The notes: generated from the letters alone by a model not told the origin. Counted from the stretch's first letter, positions 48,481 to 61,262 are shown. The stretch is 64,000 nt of DNA from Cryptomeria japonica (GCF_030272615.1 NC_081412.1:27002501-27066500); one strand, 5' to 3'. Numbers and translations are program-made.

Positions 48481-50734
48481 CCAGATGATAAGCCTACATG
48501 GTGAAAGAGCACCTCATCAACAAGCTATTCATGACCCTAAGGATGAAGACTAGGATCATTATGGTGTCTTAGTGTGTCTTGTGTTTCATGTATGCAATAA
48601 ATCCCACCATGTAAGCCCATGTTACCAATTAGGCAATTTGATAAGCCAATTGGGAAAATGTGGTCAATAGGGGTAATAGATGGGTTATATTTGTGTTTGA
48701 TAGGTTTGTATGTGGATTCCAATCTTAGCCTCTATGACAACTTTTTGTGCAAAATTGCAAAAATGCAACTTTTGAGTGCAAAAGTGCAACTTTTTGAAAT
48801 ACGGTTGGGGGAAGCCTTTCAACAACTCCAACCTACTCCAAGTTCGGTGGGAAACCATTGGAGAGTTGTATAAACCTTGTGGACACAATTTCCAAGGTTG
48901 CTATTTTTGTAATTGGAGTTTGTGAAGCAATAATACACAAAATACCACTGTTTTCCTAGATATTCTGAGTTTGCAAGAGTTGCACGTGCATGTACAGATT
49001 GATTTGAATCCTACCATCCATGGAGTAGATAGGAAGATGAAATAGATTTCTTTTGGTGGTAGTTTGAGGTCTTAGCAATTCGGGAGTAGAGAGAACCCTC
49101 CATTCTTCTTACTGTAACCCAAAATTTGAGGGTTTGGAGAGGGTTTTGAAGGAAAATGGCTTTATCTTGCATTCTAGTCCATTAGAAGACTCGTCCTTTT
49201 GAGGGATGCAGGATAAGCCTCTATAATTTAGTTTTTTCATGGTTTGTTGTAGGGGAGATTGGGTTGTATGGAGAAAAGAGCAAAATTAGGTAAGCATCTC
49301 TATGTGACTACCTAGGACAAGATTTAGGACAGTTATCATAAAATGTCATAGCAGTGGATTCCAGGCATATAACCCTGGAATTAGAGGTTTCTGACTACCC
49401 CCCACATTCCCATTGAGTTGATTTTTCATTTGGTCTACCAGTAAAGGTAGTTGCTTTGGAAAATTGGGCTAATTGCTCTGATTAGGTTTCTTAACCTTCA
49501 AAAGGGAACACACCTTCTAATTGCTGATATGGCCAAACCATTTTGGGGATCAATACAACTTCCAAAAGGGTATCTGAAATGATAATTTTTTTGTATGGGT
49601 GTGTGGAATATTTTTTAGTTCAAGTCAAATTACCGGTATAAAAGGGCTACAAGCCTAGGGGTAGATTTACAAAGGAGGTATAAGAAATTGGTGTCCTAAA
49701 CCAAAACCAATGTCTGGAATAGTCCTTAGATGACATGTGTTGGACAAATTCAAAATCCCAAGGAGTAGAGGTCACTGGTAAAGTATGTTTGAGGGGTTGA
49801 AGCCTTTTTCTCATCTTGAGTAGGCCTAAGCTTAGTGAATGTGTGTAGTTTCATCCAAGGTGTAGAGTCCTTCCTTGAAGGACCCTTGTGAGTAGTTAAG
49901 GGGTCACTAGCCTAATCTTGTTTGGGCTGGACATTAGGAGTTTGGGTAGGCCTCTGCATCACTGCGGTCTTATCACCCATTGTGCACTACTTCCCAAATG
50001 GACTGTAAAACCCAAGTGACAGGCAAAAAAATAAATTATTTTTTCTTTTTATGAAATGAATTAGTATAAAAGTAAGATCTGTTTAGTATAAAAACATAAT
50101 GACCATTCCCAGTGGAGAGTAAAAAATGAACAATGTTGTAAAATGAGTGGAGAATTAAGATCAGATGTGCTTTGGTTAATGCAACTTTGTTGTGAAGAAT
50201 TATGTGCATGGACTCCATGGAATAATCAGCCTTAATATACCTTTTGGCATAGGGAAAATAATTTGTGGCCATAATCATGAGATTTGATTGTTTGGTGTTT
50301 ATTTTTATTGCATCCTAAATTTTTAATTTTTTTTAGTTTTTACAAAAAAATAAATTATAAAAAATTTATTGAAGTTTTACTAACTTTACTTTTATAGTTA
50401 ACTATATTTTTTAAAAGTGACATTTATTCTATAATTGATAATTTTTGTTAAAAAAAAAGATGAAGTTGTTAATTCTTAAACATAGATTGTTAACACCAAT
50501 ATCTAGCGTGCACATATTTTTTTCATAATTTATTATTGTATATTTTATTTATTATTATATTTTATTTAAGAATATTTATAATTTTCACATAGTTATATTC
50601 CACAATACATAACTATTTTTGTATATTATCTAAATTACTTTTTTGTTGTTGGTGAAATAAGAACATTAATATGTAGTTCACAAATATGTTTAAAGAATTG
50701 TTTCTCTATTTTAAAATTTTTTCATGTGTGTGAA
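48481..50734. other. Unassigned inserted sequence
   Basis: It is absent from copy 1 of the duplication. Base composition is moderate and there are no long frames. A short internal repeat, GCAAAATTGCAAAAATGCAA..GTGCAAAAGTGCAAC, lies at 48748-48800. It could be a retroelement leader or LTR remnant or gene-flanking DNA linked to the PPR fragment that follows. Confidence 0.4.
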
Positions 50735-51060
50735 ATATAGACCTTGGATTTGATCTCATGGAATGTTGTGATTGTAGGATATGCCTATAATGAGTTTGTT
50801 GAGAAGGATTTAGAAACGTTTAGCCAACTGTGACAGGCAGGTGTAAAACTGTAATCCATAGCCTTTACCAGCATCTCCCAACCTGTGTCAAAGTGGAAGC
50901 ATTAGAATCGGGTTATGAAAAATGTGGAAGAATAGACAAGACACACAAACTGTTTGACATAATGCCTCAAATAGAATTGTTCTCTTGATTGAGGATTTTA
51001 ACAAAATGTATTTATTGAAAAGGCTTTAGAATGGCCATGGATTGTTTAAGCAATGAAAAT
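50735..51060 (+). pseudogene. PPR-repeat gene fragment
   Basis: Reading across frames gives DLISWNVVIVGYAYNEFVEK, LETFSQL and QAGVKL, then YEKCGRIDKTHKLFDIMPQ and finally QNVFIEKALE. These match plant pentatricopeptide repeats of the P-L-S type: [V/L]ISWN..I.GY..N, GF.EKAL..F..M, and KCG.ID.A..LFD.MP. PPR proteins bind organelle RNA. At least six stops and two or more frame changes make it a dead fragment of about two repeats. The LINE ORF1 starts only about 40 bases later. Confidence 0.75.
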
Positions 51061-51096
51061 TAGGCAGCCAATACAGATCACAAGGACACACAGAGG

Positions 51097-53340
51097 ATGG
51101 CGGATGGTGATGGCATCCAGAGATATTTGAAGAAACCCTTAGGAATGGCGAACAGGCAGATGCGATGGGTAGATGTGCCATTTGACGACCATGATTTGGC
51201 TCAATTACAAACTTCTGATCATTCTCCTCAATGGGTTGTCAAGGATGGTTGCTGGCGTGACTTGGCTTATGACAAATTCCTACCAGCTTCGTCATATTTT
51301 CACAAATTTACAGGTAATTATGTTCCAAAACCTTCCTGTTCTTATTATAAATCTTTTGTTCCCAAGGCATTAATATTTCAGGGCATTCTGGGTGCTCATC
51401 CTGTTGATCACCCAAAGACTCCTTTTAAGCATTTTCATTCCTTTTTTGGTTCTAAAAAACCTAGGAAGCATAGATATGTTTCACCCCAACCGCCATTCGA
51501 CATTTGTGATGGCTCCCCGCGTTCTGATGGTTTTTCCCCATTAGCTTCTTCTGGATCTCCCTCCCAGGATTGTAATCCTTCCCTCCCATTGTATGTCACC
51601 TGGCCAAATAACACTTCGGTTTGGAACCCTCACTTCCTTTCTTCCCCAAATGACATTCATGTTGCTAAACGAGCTCCCTTCCATGCAAATCCACTTCCCC
51701 ATAACTTTCCCTCTGCATTTTCCAATTTGATAAGGGGTAATCCGCATTCTTCTGTGCAGTATAAGGTTATATTCCCCGATTACATGATTCAGGACTCTGT
51801 GAAGTTATTGCGTTCTACTGCCCTCATTGGTAAGCTTCTTTCTCTGGTTTATTTTGGTAAATTGTTAACATGGACAAAGTCTAATTGGGATGGTATGAAG
51901 GATTTATTTCTGTTTGATAAAGATTCTATATTTCACTATGATTTTCGATTCTGAAAGTATAGGGATTGTGTGCATAGATTTAAAGGGTGGTTTTTTTGGG
52001 GATAGGAATTTTTACCTATGCTTGGTCTCCTCATTTTGATATTCAATCGGCAAAGCCATAGTTTATGCCCTTCTGGGTAACTTTCCTGGGTCTTCCTTTG
52101 GAGTATCGTGATATGTATATGGTTGAAATCTTGACAAACAAATTGGGTATCTTTATTAAGCATGATTTAGTTCCTTTCGAATGACCTCATCTTCCGGTTA
52201 GGGTTTGTTTTTTATTAAATCCATCTAAACCCATTCCCTCTGAGATTACTATTTGTTCCAAATATGGTGCGTGGATTCAGCATGTGGTGATTCAAGATTC
52301 GATCGCTATTCATTCTTGTGCTCCGTTACTTGGCCATTTCACCTCTCAATGTTGTGGTGATTTTGATGCACCTTTACAAGTTTGTTCAGATTTTTCATCT
52401 GATTTTTGCCAATGTTTCCTTTTTAAAAGTAAAGATCGTCAGTCTTTAAAGGATCACAATGTTAAGGATTATGCTCCTTTACCTCATTCTATTACATCTC
52501 TCGTTCCTTTTTCTGGATATACAGTATGTGATGTGCCTCTGATGGATTTTACTTTTCTCTACTCTCTGGCCGTGTTCTTCTTTGTTTTGTCTACCATTCA
52601 TCGGTTTTGTTCTGTTTCTTCAAACTCGGTTATGTTTCTTCCTAGTCCTTTCAAGGATTATTGGTCTTCTGAATTTTGTTTTGAACCTTTTCTGTTCTCC
52701 TTTGTGAGTTTTTTTCAAATTTCTTGTCCTTTGGTTCCATTTCCAAAATTGTTGTTACCTTCGAATGGTTGCACAAATCATTGCTCTGTTAATTCTTCTC
52801 CTCGTTCTTCTTTTGTGGGTCTGGCGAATGATACCAAAATTGTTCATAGTTTGATTTTTGATAGTGATTCTTTTTTGCCCATTTCAAGGTCTCCTTCTCT
52901 TTCCATTTCTGAAGAGAAGATTCAACTTATTGCTTCAGATATTTTATTATCAGTTTCTTCTGATCTATTTGATGAGATTGTTGCAAAGGAATTTCCTAAA
53001 TTTTCTTTTTCTTCTGCATCTGCCTCTTTGGGGCCTATCCATGATGGTTGTGATGTTTCCTCTTCTTAGCCAAATTCAATTGAAGGTGTGGATGTGAATC
53101 TTATTGATAGTCCTTCTTCAACTGTTCCTAATATGTATGGATTTGATTTCTCTCAGAAGTTAGCCTTGGAGCAATCTCCTTCTATTTCCCCCCTATTGTT
53201 AAAACTCCTAAGAAGAGGGGTCGAAAACCAAAATTGGCTAAAATCAAGGAGGAGATTGCGGCTGGTATTCATTCCACTATTGTAGAGAAATTTTCTTCCC
53301 AAGTCAAAACAAGGAGGGCATGTTGCTCTCCTTGTGATAA
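51097..53340 (+). pseudogene. LINE ORF1 with DUF4283-like region and AT-hook
   Basis: ORF1 starts MADGDGIQRYLKKPLGMANR. After frame changes near 51955 it shows a DUF4283-like core (EYRDMYMVEILTNKLGIFIK, then VRVCFLLNPSKPIPS) at about 52070-52240, with stops at two points. A long Ser/Phe-rich region (52284-53069) follows. Near 53195-53230 TPKKRGRKPKLAK contains a clear AT-hook (KRGRKP). LINE ORF1 proteins bind the element RNA. The AT-hook suggests DNA contact and is unusual to my knowledge. The frame closes next to the ORF2 start (TGA overlapping ATG region at 53340). Confidence 0.75.
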
Positions 53341-54110
53341 ATGAGGATTTTATCTTGGAATATCAGGGGCTTAAATGCCCCTGACAAAAGGGGAAGGATC
53401 AACAAATTTCTTGATTCTTCAAAAGTGGATATCATTTTATTGCAAGAGTCTAAAATTTCTCAGGATTCTTTTGATAACATAATTTCCAAATGGTCCCTTT
53501 GGAAAGTTGTTCATGTTCCTTCTTTGGGTGCTTCTGGTGGTCTTATAACTTTATGGAATCCTAAATTAGTCAAAGTTGAGATGTTATCTTTTTCTTCTCA
53601 TTGGCAGTTGTTAAAGGTTGACTGGTTTGAAGTCTCTTTTGTTCTATTTAATATTTATGGTCCGACTTCTCCTTCAGATAAAACCGACTTATGGGATTCC
53701 TCATCTGAATTGTTTTTACGATATGATGATTTTTTTATTATGCTTGGGGTGATTTTAATGCTCTCCTTTCCTCGAATGAAATAAGAGGGGGTAATCCTAC
53801 AACTCAGAAGGTTATTGATGAATTTTCTTCCTTTGTACAAAACAATGCATTATTCGATATTTTCCCTTCTAATGGTTCTTTCACTTGGACTAATAGGAGA
53901 TCTAAATGCCAGATTGCCTCTCGCCTTGACAAATTTCTCATTTCCCTAAACCTATGTTTGAGCAACTTTTCCTTTTCTTATGAGATTCTTACCTCCTCAG
54001 ATTCTGACCATTTCCCAATTTTGCTCAATTTTGATAAATTGGATCATGTTCCCTTTGTTAGACCTTCTTTTAAGTTTGAGAAAATGTGGTTCACTCATCC
54101 TCGTTTTCTT
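53341..54110 (+). pseudogene. LINE ORF2: AP-type endonuclease domain
   Basis: It begins MRILSWNIRGLNAPDKRGRI with the Asn of WNxRG, followed by LLQESK (metal-binding Glu). GDFNAL near 53745-53760 is broken by a one-base loss, and SDHFPI near 54007 holds the final Asp-His pair. All catalytic landmarks of an apurinic-type endonuclease are therefore visible, but split across two frames. The enzyme nicks target DNA to prime reverse transcription. Confidence 0.88.
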
Positions 54111-56500
54111 TCTTTATTAAAACAATGGTGGATAAGTGCTCCATTTTGCAAAGGTACTAAGATGTTTCAATTTTATTCCAAACTAAAATTTGTGAAATCT
54201 CAAATTATGGCTTGGAATAAATTAGTCTTTAAGAATATTTTTCACGAAAAAGAGGCCAATGATTTGAAGGTTGTTAATGAGGAGATTATTAGACATGGCA
54301 CTAATTGCTCCACTAATGATTCTCAAAAGAAATTGCAAGCTTATTGGGAGATCCTTTGCTCTCGGGTTGAAATCTATTGGTAGCAAAAGTCTCGTGAGGT
54401 TTGGCTTAAAGAAGGTGATAGGAATACTACTTTCTTTCAAGTTGCAACCAAGCTTAAAAGAGCTACTTCTACAATTTTTAGTATTAAGGATTCTAAGTTT
54501 GGTTATGTCCTTAATTCAAATCAGCAGATTAGAGAGGAGGGGGTGTCTTTTTTTAAGGAATTGTTATCTCCTTTTTTTCTTCTTCCTCTATGGATGATCA
54601 TGTGGATTTGCTTTTAGATTCTATCCCCTCCCTTGTTTCTCATGAGGATAATGACTTTCTTATGAGGCCTTTTTCTTTAGATGAGCTTCATTCTGTTGTT
54701 TTTTCCATGGCCCCTGACAAAGCTCCGGGTCCTGATGGGTTTACTATTTTGTTCTTTCAGAAATGTTGGGATTTTATTGGTTTTGACTTATTAATGGCTT
54801 TGGAAGAGTCTATGAGGGGTGGGTATATCCTTAAAAAATTTAACATCACTTATATGGCCCTTATCCCGAAATCTAAGAATCCCCAAACTTTTGTTGAATT
54901 TAGACCCATTTCTTTGTGCAACTCTATTTACAAAATCTTCACCAAGGCTATTTATTTAAGACTTATAATTCTCCTTCCTCATATCATCTCTCCTCAACAA
55001 GGAGGTTTTGTTCCGGGTCGGGAAACTCATGAGGGAGCAATTGTTTCTCATGAAACTTTACATTCCATAAATTCATCCAATATCCCAGCTTTTGTGGTCA
55101 AACTTGATATGATGAAGGCTTATGATAAAGTTTGCTAGCCTTTTTTGCTCAAAGTTTTGAGAAAATTTGGTTTCTCTGAAAGTTGGTGTAAATGGATCAA
55201 GCGTTGTATTTCTACTGCTTCATTTGCTGTCATCATTAATGGAGCTCCCTCTAGATACTTTTCTTCAACCCAAGGTGTTAGACAAGGAGATCCTTTATCT
55301 CCTTTCTTATTTATCATTATGGCAAAAGCTTTTAGTCGATTGGTTATTAAGCAAAGGGATCTGGAATTTTGGCAAGGGGTATTAATTCCTAACTCTGATA
55401 TTTAAGTCACTCATAACCTTTTTGTCGATGATACACTTTTATTTGGGTCTTCTTCTATTCAAGAGGCTACTCATATTAAATTTATTCTGGATACTTATAC
55501 TGCTGGATCTGGCCAACAGACTAGCCCCCATAAATCCAAGATCTTCATTTTTAATACTCCTCAGTTGGTGGCTAATAGACTTGTGAATATCTTAGGTTTC
55601 CCTGTAGACTCTCTTCCTTCTACCTATTTGGGGATTCCTTTCTTTATGGATCTGCTAAGTCTTCTTTTTGGAATTCGGTTATTGAGAGACTTAAATCTCG
55701 TATTTCTGCTTGGAAGGCTAGGTGGTTGTCTCTTTCAGGTAGGATACTTCTCATTAAAACGGTCCTATTTTCCATTCCCAATTACTATATCTCAGTTCTT
55801 CAAGGTCCCAGATCAGTCATCTCCCAAATTGAAAAGATTATTCGATCTTTTCTTTGGAAAAATAACATGACAGAAGATAAAAAGATTCCACTAATTTCTT
55901 TGACCTAGATGTCTCTTTCCAAGCAAGTTGGTGGTGTTGGGATTAAGGACTTATCTAAAAGAAATAGGGCTTTTGGGGGCAAACTAGTTTGGTCTATGAA
56001 TACTAAGCCCCAATCTTTATGGTGCCAAATTATGCAGGCTAAGTATTTGGATTCCCAGAATCCTGCTAGGATCTTCACAATTTCTAATCTTCCACAGGGG
56101 TCTGCTATTTGGAACTTAATGATCTCATGTAGGGAAGTGGTCTCTAATTTTCTCTCCTGGCTGGTCCATTCGGAGGAGGATATTCTTTTTTGGAAAGACT
56201 CCTGGAATGACTTTTCCCCCTCTTTCGCAGCATGATTCTCTTGCTTCTGTTTTAGTTGTTCTTTCTCAATCACGGGGAGTTAGATTGGTTGATTATGTAG
56301 ATAGTGTTGATTTGTTTTCTCACAAGGTCTCATGGAAGGATCACTCTACTCTGCCATTGTCCTTGCAGGAAATTCAAAATTTTAAATCTGTTTTGCAAGA
56401 CCGAGTGGCTTTCCTTTCTAACATCAAAGATCAACTTATTTGGTGCCCTTCTAAATCGGGAAACTACTTTGTTAAAGAAGGATATTTTTCTATTCAACAA
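54111..56500 (+). pseudogene. LINE ORF2: reverse transcriptase domain
   Basis: The motifs in order are PDKAPGPDGFT (about 54714), FRPISLCNSIYKI, GGFVPGRE, KLDMMKAYDKV (motif A Asp, about 55099-55131), TQGVRQGDPLSPFLF (motif B) and LFVDDTLLFG (motif C, 55418-55447). Motif C reads F-V-D-D where plant LINEs usually have F-A-D-D; both aspartates are kept. Stops at 54381, 55136 (TAG, probably from TGG) and 55403, plus frame changes near 54590 and 55640, inactivate it. Confidence 0.9.
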
Positions 56501-56960
56501 ATGGCCAATCAGAATGCTCCTCATCGTGCCTTTTTGCTCTATTGGAATAATTTTGTATTACCTAAAGCTGGTGTTTTTTCCTAGCTCGCGCTACAAAATA
56601 GAATTTTGAATAGTGATCATTTAGTCAAATTTAATATTGCAGCCTCTTTTTCTTGTGTCTTATGTGGCAAAGCTCTTGAAGATGTCAATCATCTTTTTCT
56701 TCATTTTGAGTTTGCGAGTAGTTGTTGGCATTTTGTCCTCCAAAAGTTATCTCTTTCATTCCCTTTACCTTTATCTTTATGGCACATGTTTCAGTATTGG
56801 CCAGTTTTGTATTCATCTTCTCTATTTGCTTGTTTGTGGTTTATAATTCCCTCTTCAGTCATATGGTCCATTTGGTGGGAAAGAAACAAGTGCATTTTTA
56901 GATGTGACTCATCGGATTTATCGGTTGTTCTTGGGATTTTGGAAAGAATTATTATTGAGC
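56501..56960 (+). pseudogene. LINE ORF2: zinc-binding RT-associated region (zf-RVT)
   Basis: SDHLVKFNIAASFSCVLCGK followed by EDVNHLFLHFEFASSCW fits the plant zf-RVT pattern (CxxC...H...H/C), and IWSIWWERNKCIFR is the usual W-rich segment after it. A stop at 56582-56584 (TAG, replacing Trp or Gln) precedes this part. Confidence 0.82.
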
Positions 56961-57079
56961 AAGTTAATGCTCATGTTCAGAAATATTTTAATATGAATTC
57001 GGAGTTCTCTTCTTGGGACAATTTTATGATTTCTTCTTGGAAAAGTATCATTATTCCTGTATCACCCGCCTTTCCAAGG

Positions 57080-57610
57080 ATTTGGAAAACACCTATAGAT
57101 GGAAATTCCATAAAATGGCATCCTCCTAATGCCCCTTTTTGTAAATTGAATTTTGATGGATCCTCCCGTGGAAATCCTGGTGATTCAGGAATAGGGATAG
57201 TTTTTTGTGATCATTTGGGTTCTTTATTAGCATTAAAAGCTATGCCAATTTCTCCTGGCACAAATAATATGGCCGAGGCTTGTGCTCTTTTAGAAGGTCT
57301 TGTTATGGCTAAGGATTTGAATTTCAAATACCTTCATATTGAAGGTGATTCAACTATTGTCATTAATGCTTGCAAGGCAAGAAAGGCTGATAATTGGCAT
57401 TTCCAGTATATTCTTGAACAAATATGGACTCTTCTTGATACATTTGAGCACCTCATCATCTCACATGTTTATCGTGAAGGTAATGCATTGGCTGATTGCC
57501 TCACTAATATGGCTTGTGACAAAACTGTTATTGATTCCTCTCGATTGGGGGGTGATTTGATGAGCTTCCCAAACCTATTAAGTATAGCCTGTAGAGAGTT
57601 GAGTATTTAA
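57080..57610 (+). CDS. LINE ORF2: RNase H domain
   Basis: This lies at the end of an open 334-codon frame that starts at 56606. It shows KLNFDGSSRGNPG (first Asp), NNMAEACALLEGL (Glu), LHIEGDSTIVINACK (second Asp) and EGNALADCLTN (last Asp), so all four catalytic positions are present. RNase H removes RNA from the RNA-DNA hybrid. It is the best-preserved part of the element. Confidence 0.9.
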   Translation: MWKTPIDGNSIKWHPPNAPFCKLNFDGSSRGNPGDSGIGIVFCDHLGSLLALKAMPISPGTNNMAEACALLEGLVMAKDLNFKYLHIEGDSTIVINACKARKADNWHFQYILEQIWTLLDTFEHLIISHVYREGNALADCLTNMACDKTVIDSSRLGGDLMSFPNLLSIACRELSI

Positions 57611-58505
57611 TCTTTCTTATTATATGATTGCTCATTTATACGAGTTGATATTCTCTTCTCTTGGTGAGGTATTTCTTTTTATAATTCCATTTGGTTTTGA
57701 TTTGAGGTACTTTGCTTTACTTGATCATCACTTGGCATTCATTAATGATGAGTTGGTTGTTATTGATGTTGTTCGTGTGTTTGGTAGTCTCTTCTGGTGC
57801 AAAATCTGGAGATATTTATTTTCACATTGGGAATCCGTCCTTCATATGCCATTTAAAGTTTGGTGTAGCATTGTTTTCATGATTATCTTTGTACGCCGCT
57901 TCTTTTGGTTTGTCAGATTTTTTATGATATATCTCCTCTTTCTTTTCATTTACAGCATAAAATTTTTGGGCTTCATTTCTCTCTAGCATTTCCGCATTCA
58001 CCTCTTCTCCTTTGGCATTTGTCTATAATGGCAGACCGTAGATCTCATGTCGTTGGTGTCAATCATGTTTTGGAACCTTGCGTTTCTTGTAAATTCTCTA
58101 CGTTTTATAGTATATATATATTTTGGTTGCAGTTAGTTTTTGGTGCAGGGGCATGTCAATTTTGGTTGCAGGAGTTCTTTGTTGCAGGGCCTTCAAGATA
58201 TCCCAGGAACTTATTTTGTAAATAAGCTTGCATTCTCCTATTCTATAAAATGAGCTGGCATGCCCCTATTTGTAAATGAGCCTGCATGCTCCTTTGTTGA
58301 TCTCTATTTTGTAACTAGCTCCGACTAGAGGATTGTTCACTACTTCTCTTCTATAGTCATGTTGATGAGCAATGACCAGAGTTTTTCTTGTTGGTTCTTT
58401 TCTCTGGGAGCTCAGTTCGAACCAGTTTTTAAATATATTGTAAAAATTATATATTATTAATAAAATATATCAAGTGGTATTGCCACCTTGCCAAAAATAA
58501 ATAAA
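57611..58505 (+). other. LINE 3' untranslated region and A-rich tail
   Basis: There is no conserved coding. It ends AATAAAATATATCAAGTGG...TTGCCAAAAATAAATAAAT. The GCCACCTTGCCAAAAA ending resembles LINE 3' termini. Confidence 0.7.
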
Positions 58506-59420
58506 TTATGTTCCCTAAAAAAGAAAAAATAAATATAACATTTGTCATCATTGAATATAAATTTAATAAAAAAAATTCAACAATGAATAGAAAACCTTTA
58601 TCTATACTCTATGAGACCTTTTATTAAGCAATAAATTGAAAAGGAAATCAAACAAATCTAAACAATATTACCATATTTCAATTCTCACACAAGAAAATTT
58701 TGTCTCAAATATTGGGGTGTGATTACTTGCATGAGCAACGTAAAGATACAAATTCAAGATTGGAATCCAAAAAGTGGCTAAGGGTTCAAATATTTGAAAG
58801 TTTTCAAAAAGGATAATCAATGGTGGATATTTAGAGATGGATGGACAATCAAGATCAACTTAGTTGGGAGGTTATGAGATGGAAGGTGGAGGAAAATTAA
58901 GATTTATTAACTTAAAAAAATCCTTGAGAGGGTTGGATAGTTAATGATGAAAGATAATTAAATCAAGTGTGAGAAGGATTTACGCTAGGAAAAGGTAATT
59001 TAAATTTTTTTTTAAGTGTCTACATTTTGCCCCTCTTTGAGATGATGTTGTAATTGGAAGAAGCAATGCCATTTCATAGAGGAATGAAAATGTAGATGTG
59101 GGAAAATATGGATGACAAAAGGATGGGGGTTATGAAAATGAAGATAGGATGATTCCCCCTTAAGAGGATAAGCAGGTATGAAGGACATGAGTAAGCTCTT
59201 GAAAAGACGAAAGAATGGGAGAAGGTTATATGATGCAATTTGAGTAACCTGTTTCGATATAGGACTTGATGTTATGAACCAAGATATGAAGAGCAGGGAA
59301 TCAATCTTGTTCACACTATTGTTATAGATCAAGGATTTATTATAGTTCAATCTTAGTTAACATTAAAAAAAATTATGCTGAATTCAAACCAATACCAATC
59401 ACACCATTTGTTACCATTGT
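58506..59420. repeat. Segmental duplication, copy 2 part B, third piece
   Basis: Collinear with about 22367-23260 (shared GTCATCATTGAATATAAATT at 22411 and 58543; AGGACTTGATGTTATG near 59260, with one mismatch at 23120). Confidence 0.88.
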
Positions 59421-60020
59421 AGGAAATGTAAGTCTCATAATGAATGATTAAAGAAAATATGAATTTATCTAAGACCTAGTTTCTTCCACCTTAGTTAGTT
59501 GCTCATGAATAATATCTCATAATTTGAGACCAATGAATCATGTTCTTATCTTTCAAAATTTTGTTGATGAAGGAAAAAATCAACAAAATGGTAGAATTTG
59601 TGTACAAACCGATTATCTTCCTCAATAGTTACCACACACCCAATTTCTTATTCAATCCTCAATAACTTCTTCAAAATCTTTGAAATTTATATCCTTGGAG
59701 TCTTTATCCAATTCTTGTTCACTACCCTTAAACATGCTTCAAACATTTTTATTATGATATTTGGTAGCTTTGTGATATTAGGATTTGGATTCTTTTTTTT
59801 TTCCCCTAGAATTACCTCTAGTGTTGGCTCTTCTAGGACTCTTCCTTCTAAAGTGATTATTAATATCCATCTTACATTGTAGTTTCCAACACATTCCATC
59901 ACTAACTCTAGATGTTGTACTTAAGCCAGGAATTCTATTGCTTGTGCTATTCCATTTTTTTTTGTCATTCATTACACACATTTGGTTGTATCTATTCCTC
60001 ATAATATCCTCTATAATATT
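59421..60020 (-). pseudogene. Possible decayed retroelement gag fragment
   Basis: On the minus strand, CWKLQCKMDINNHFRRKSPR followed by ANTRGNSRGKKKESK resembles a degraded CCHC knuckle and the basic tail of a Copia-like Gag. No other domain is visible, stops are frequent, and the assignment is weak. Confidence 0.3.
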
Positions 60021-60027
60021 TTAGTTT

Positions 60028-61262
60028 ATATAAAAGGTGGATATGAGTAGTTAGTCACTTAGTATAAGGTGATAGAATATTATTGCATTTTTATGTTAGG
60101 TTGCAATGATCAATAAAAAGAAGTTAGTAATATCCAATATAAAATTCTGAATTTAAAAATCAGAAACTTCAAATCTTAAATTACCTAAATGATTCAGGGC
60201 AAGTCCAAAGTTATAGTTGAATCTAAAATGATGAATAAAAGATGTTAAAACCAATAATATTTTTTTAAGCAATACCTAGTAGATTATTTTTATATAAATA
60301 TATATGTTTTATAAATTTGTTACATGGTAGAAGATATTTTTTTATTTTTTATTTTAGGAATTATAGATGCCCAACTTACATTAGAGTTTTCCACAATTGT
60401 ATGTCAAATTAATGGTAGGTTTTAATAAGTTGAGCAATAAATGGTTTGAAATGTAAGCATAAGATCCACATTTGAACATGGTCCAATGATCTTGAGAGGG
60501 CTAACCATAGAAAGTCATTTTCTTTTAAAGGATGTTGCATTTTAAATTTAATTAGAGATGAACTTTTCATATTGAAGCTGGAAATGTAAATTGAGTATCA
60601 AGATTTTTTAACAATGAATAATTTTATTGTCATTTTTTACTTATATGTTTGTGATCATCTAATGAAAATTAAATAATTATTATTTAATTCATGTATTATT
60701 TTAGTTCTTATTTTATATAATGGTGGATATGAGCACCTAGTCACGTAGTATAAGGTGACACAATATTATCCCATTTCATGTTAGCTTGCAATGATTAGTA
60801 TAAATACATCAGTAATATATAATTTAAAATGACGGTCTTTAAAATTATAAGTTTCAAATCTATAATTACACAAAAGATTTAAGTCAATACCAAATTCATA
60901 TATCTAATTTAAAATGATGGATAAAAGCTCATTAAAGAAAAAATAATATTTTAAAAAATAATAAATTAATTTTATATAAACATGGCTTGTTAAAAATTTG
61001 TTTTATGGTAGAAGGTATCTTCATTATTATATGAAGTATAGATGCCCTATTTACATCACTTTGGCCTACAATTATGTTTCAAATAATTGCTAGGCTTTAT
61101 TAAGTTTTGTAATAAATATTTTGAAATATAAACATATGGTCTACATTTGAGCATGGCCCAATTATGCTCTAAAGGGCTGCCATAGAAAGCCATTTGTTGT
61201 TAAATGTCGTTACATTTTAAATGTAAATAGGGTGGGAGCTTTTCACATTGAGGATGGAAATG
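60028..61262. repeat. Diverged tandem duplication, two units of about 0.55-0.57 kb
   Basis: Unit 1 (60028-60595) and unit 2 (60715-61262) share AGTATAAGGTGA, ACATGGTAGAAG/TTATGGTAGAAG, TATAGATGCCC, CATTTGA(A/G)CATGG(T/C)CCAAT and CATAGAAAG(T/C)CATTT in the same order, offset by about 687 bases. No genes. Confidence 0.85.

Larger units (their letters stand above)
51070..58505 (+). mobile_element. L1-type LINE with RNase H, decayed (7.4 kb)
   Basis: It contains ORF1 (51097-53340), ORF2 with endonuclease, RT, zinc-binding and RNase H parts (53341-57610), and a 0.9-kb 3' untranslated region ending in CAAAAATAAATAAAT, a degenerate A-rich tail. Copy 1 of the segmental duplication lacks it, and copy 2 resumes at about 58506. 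No convincing target duplication was found. The 5' edge near 51070, close to the PPR fragment, is approximate. Several stops and frameshifts make it inactive. Confidence 0.88.
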
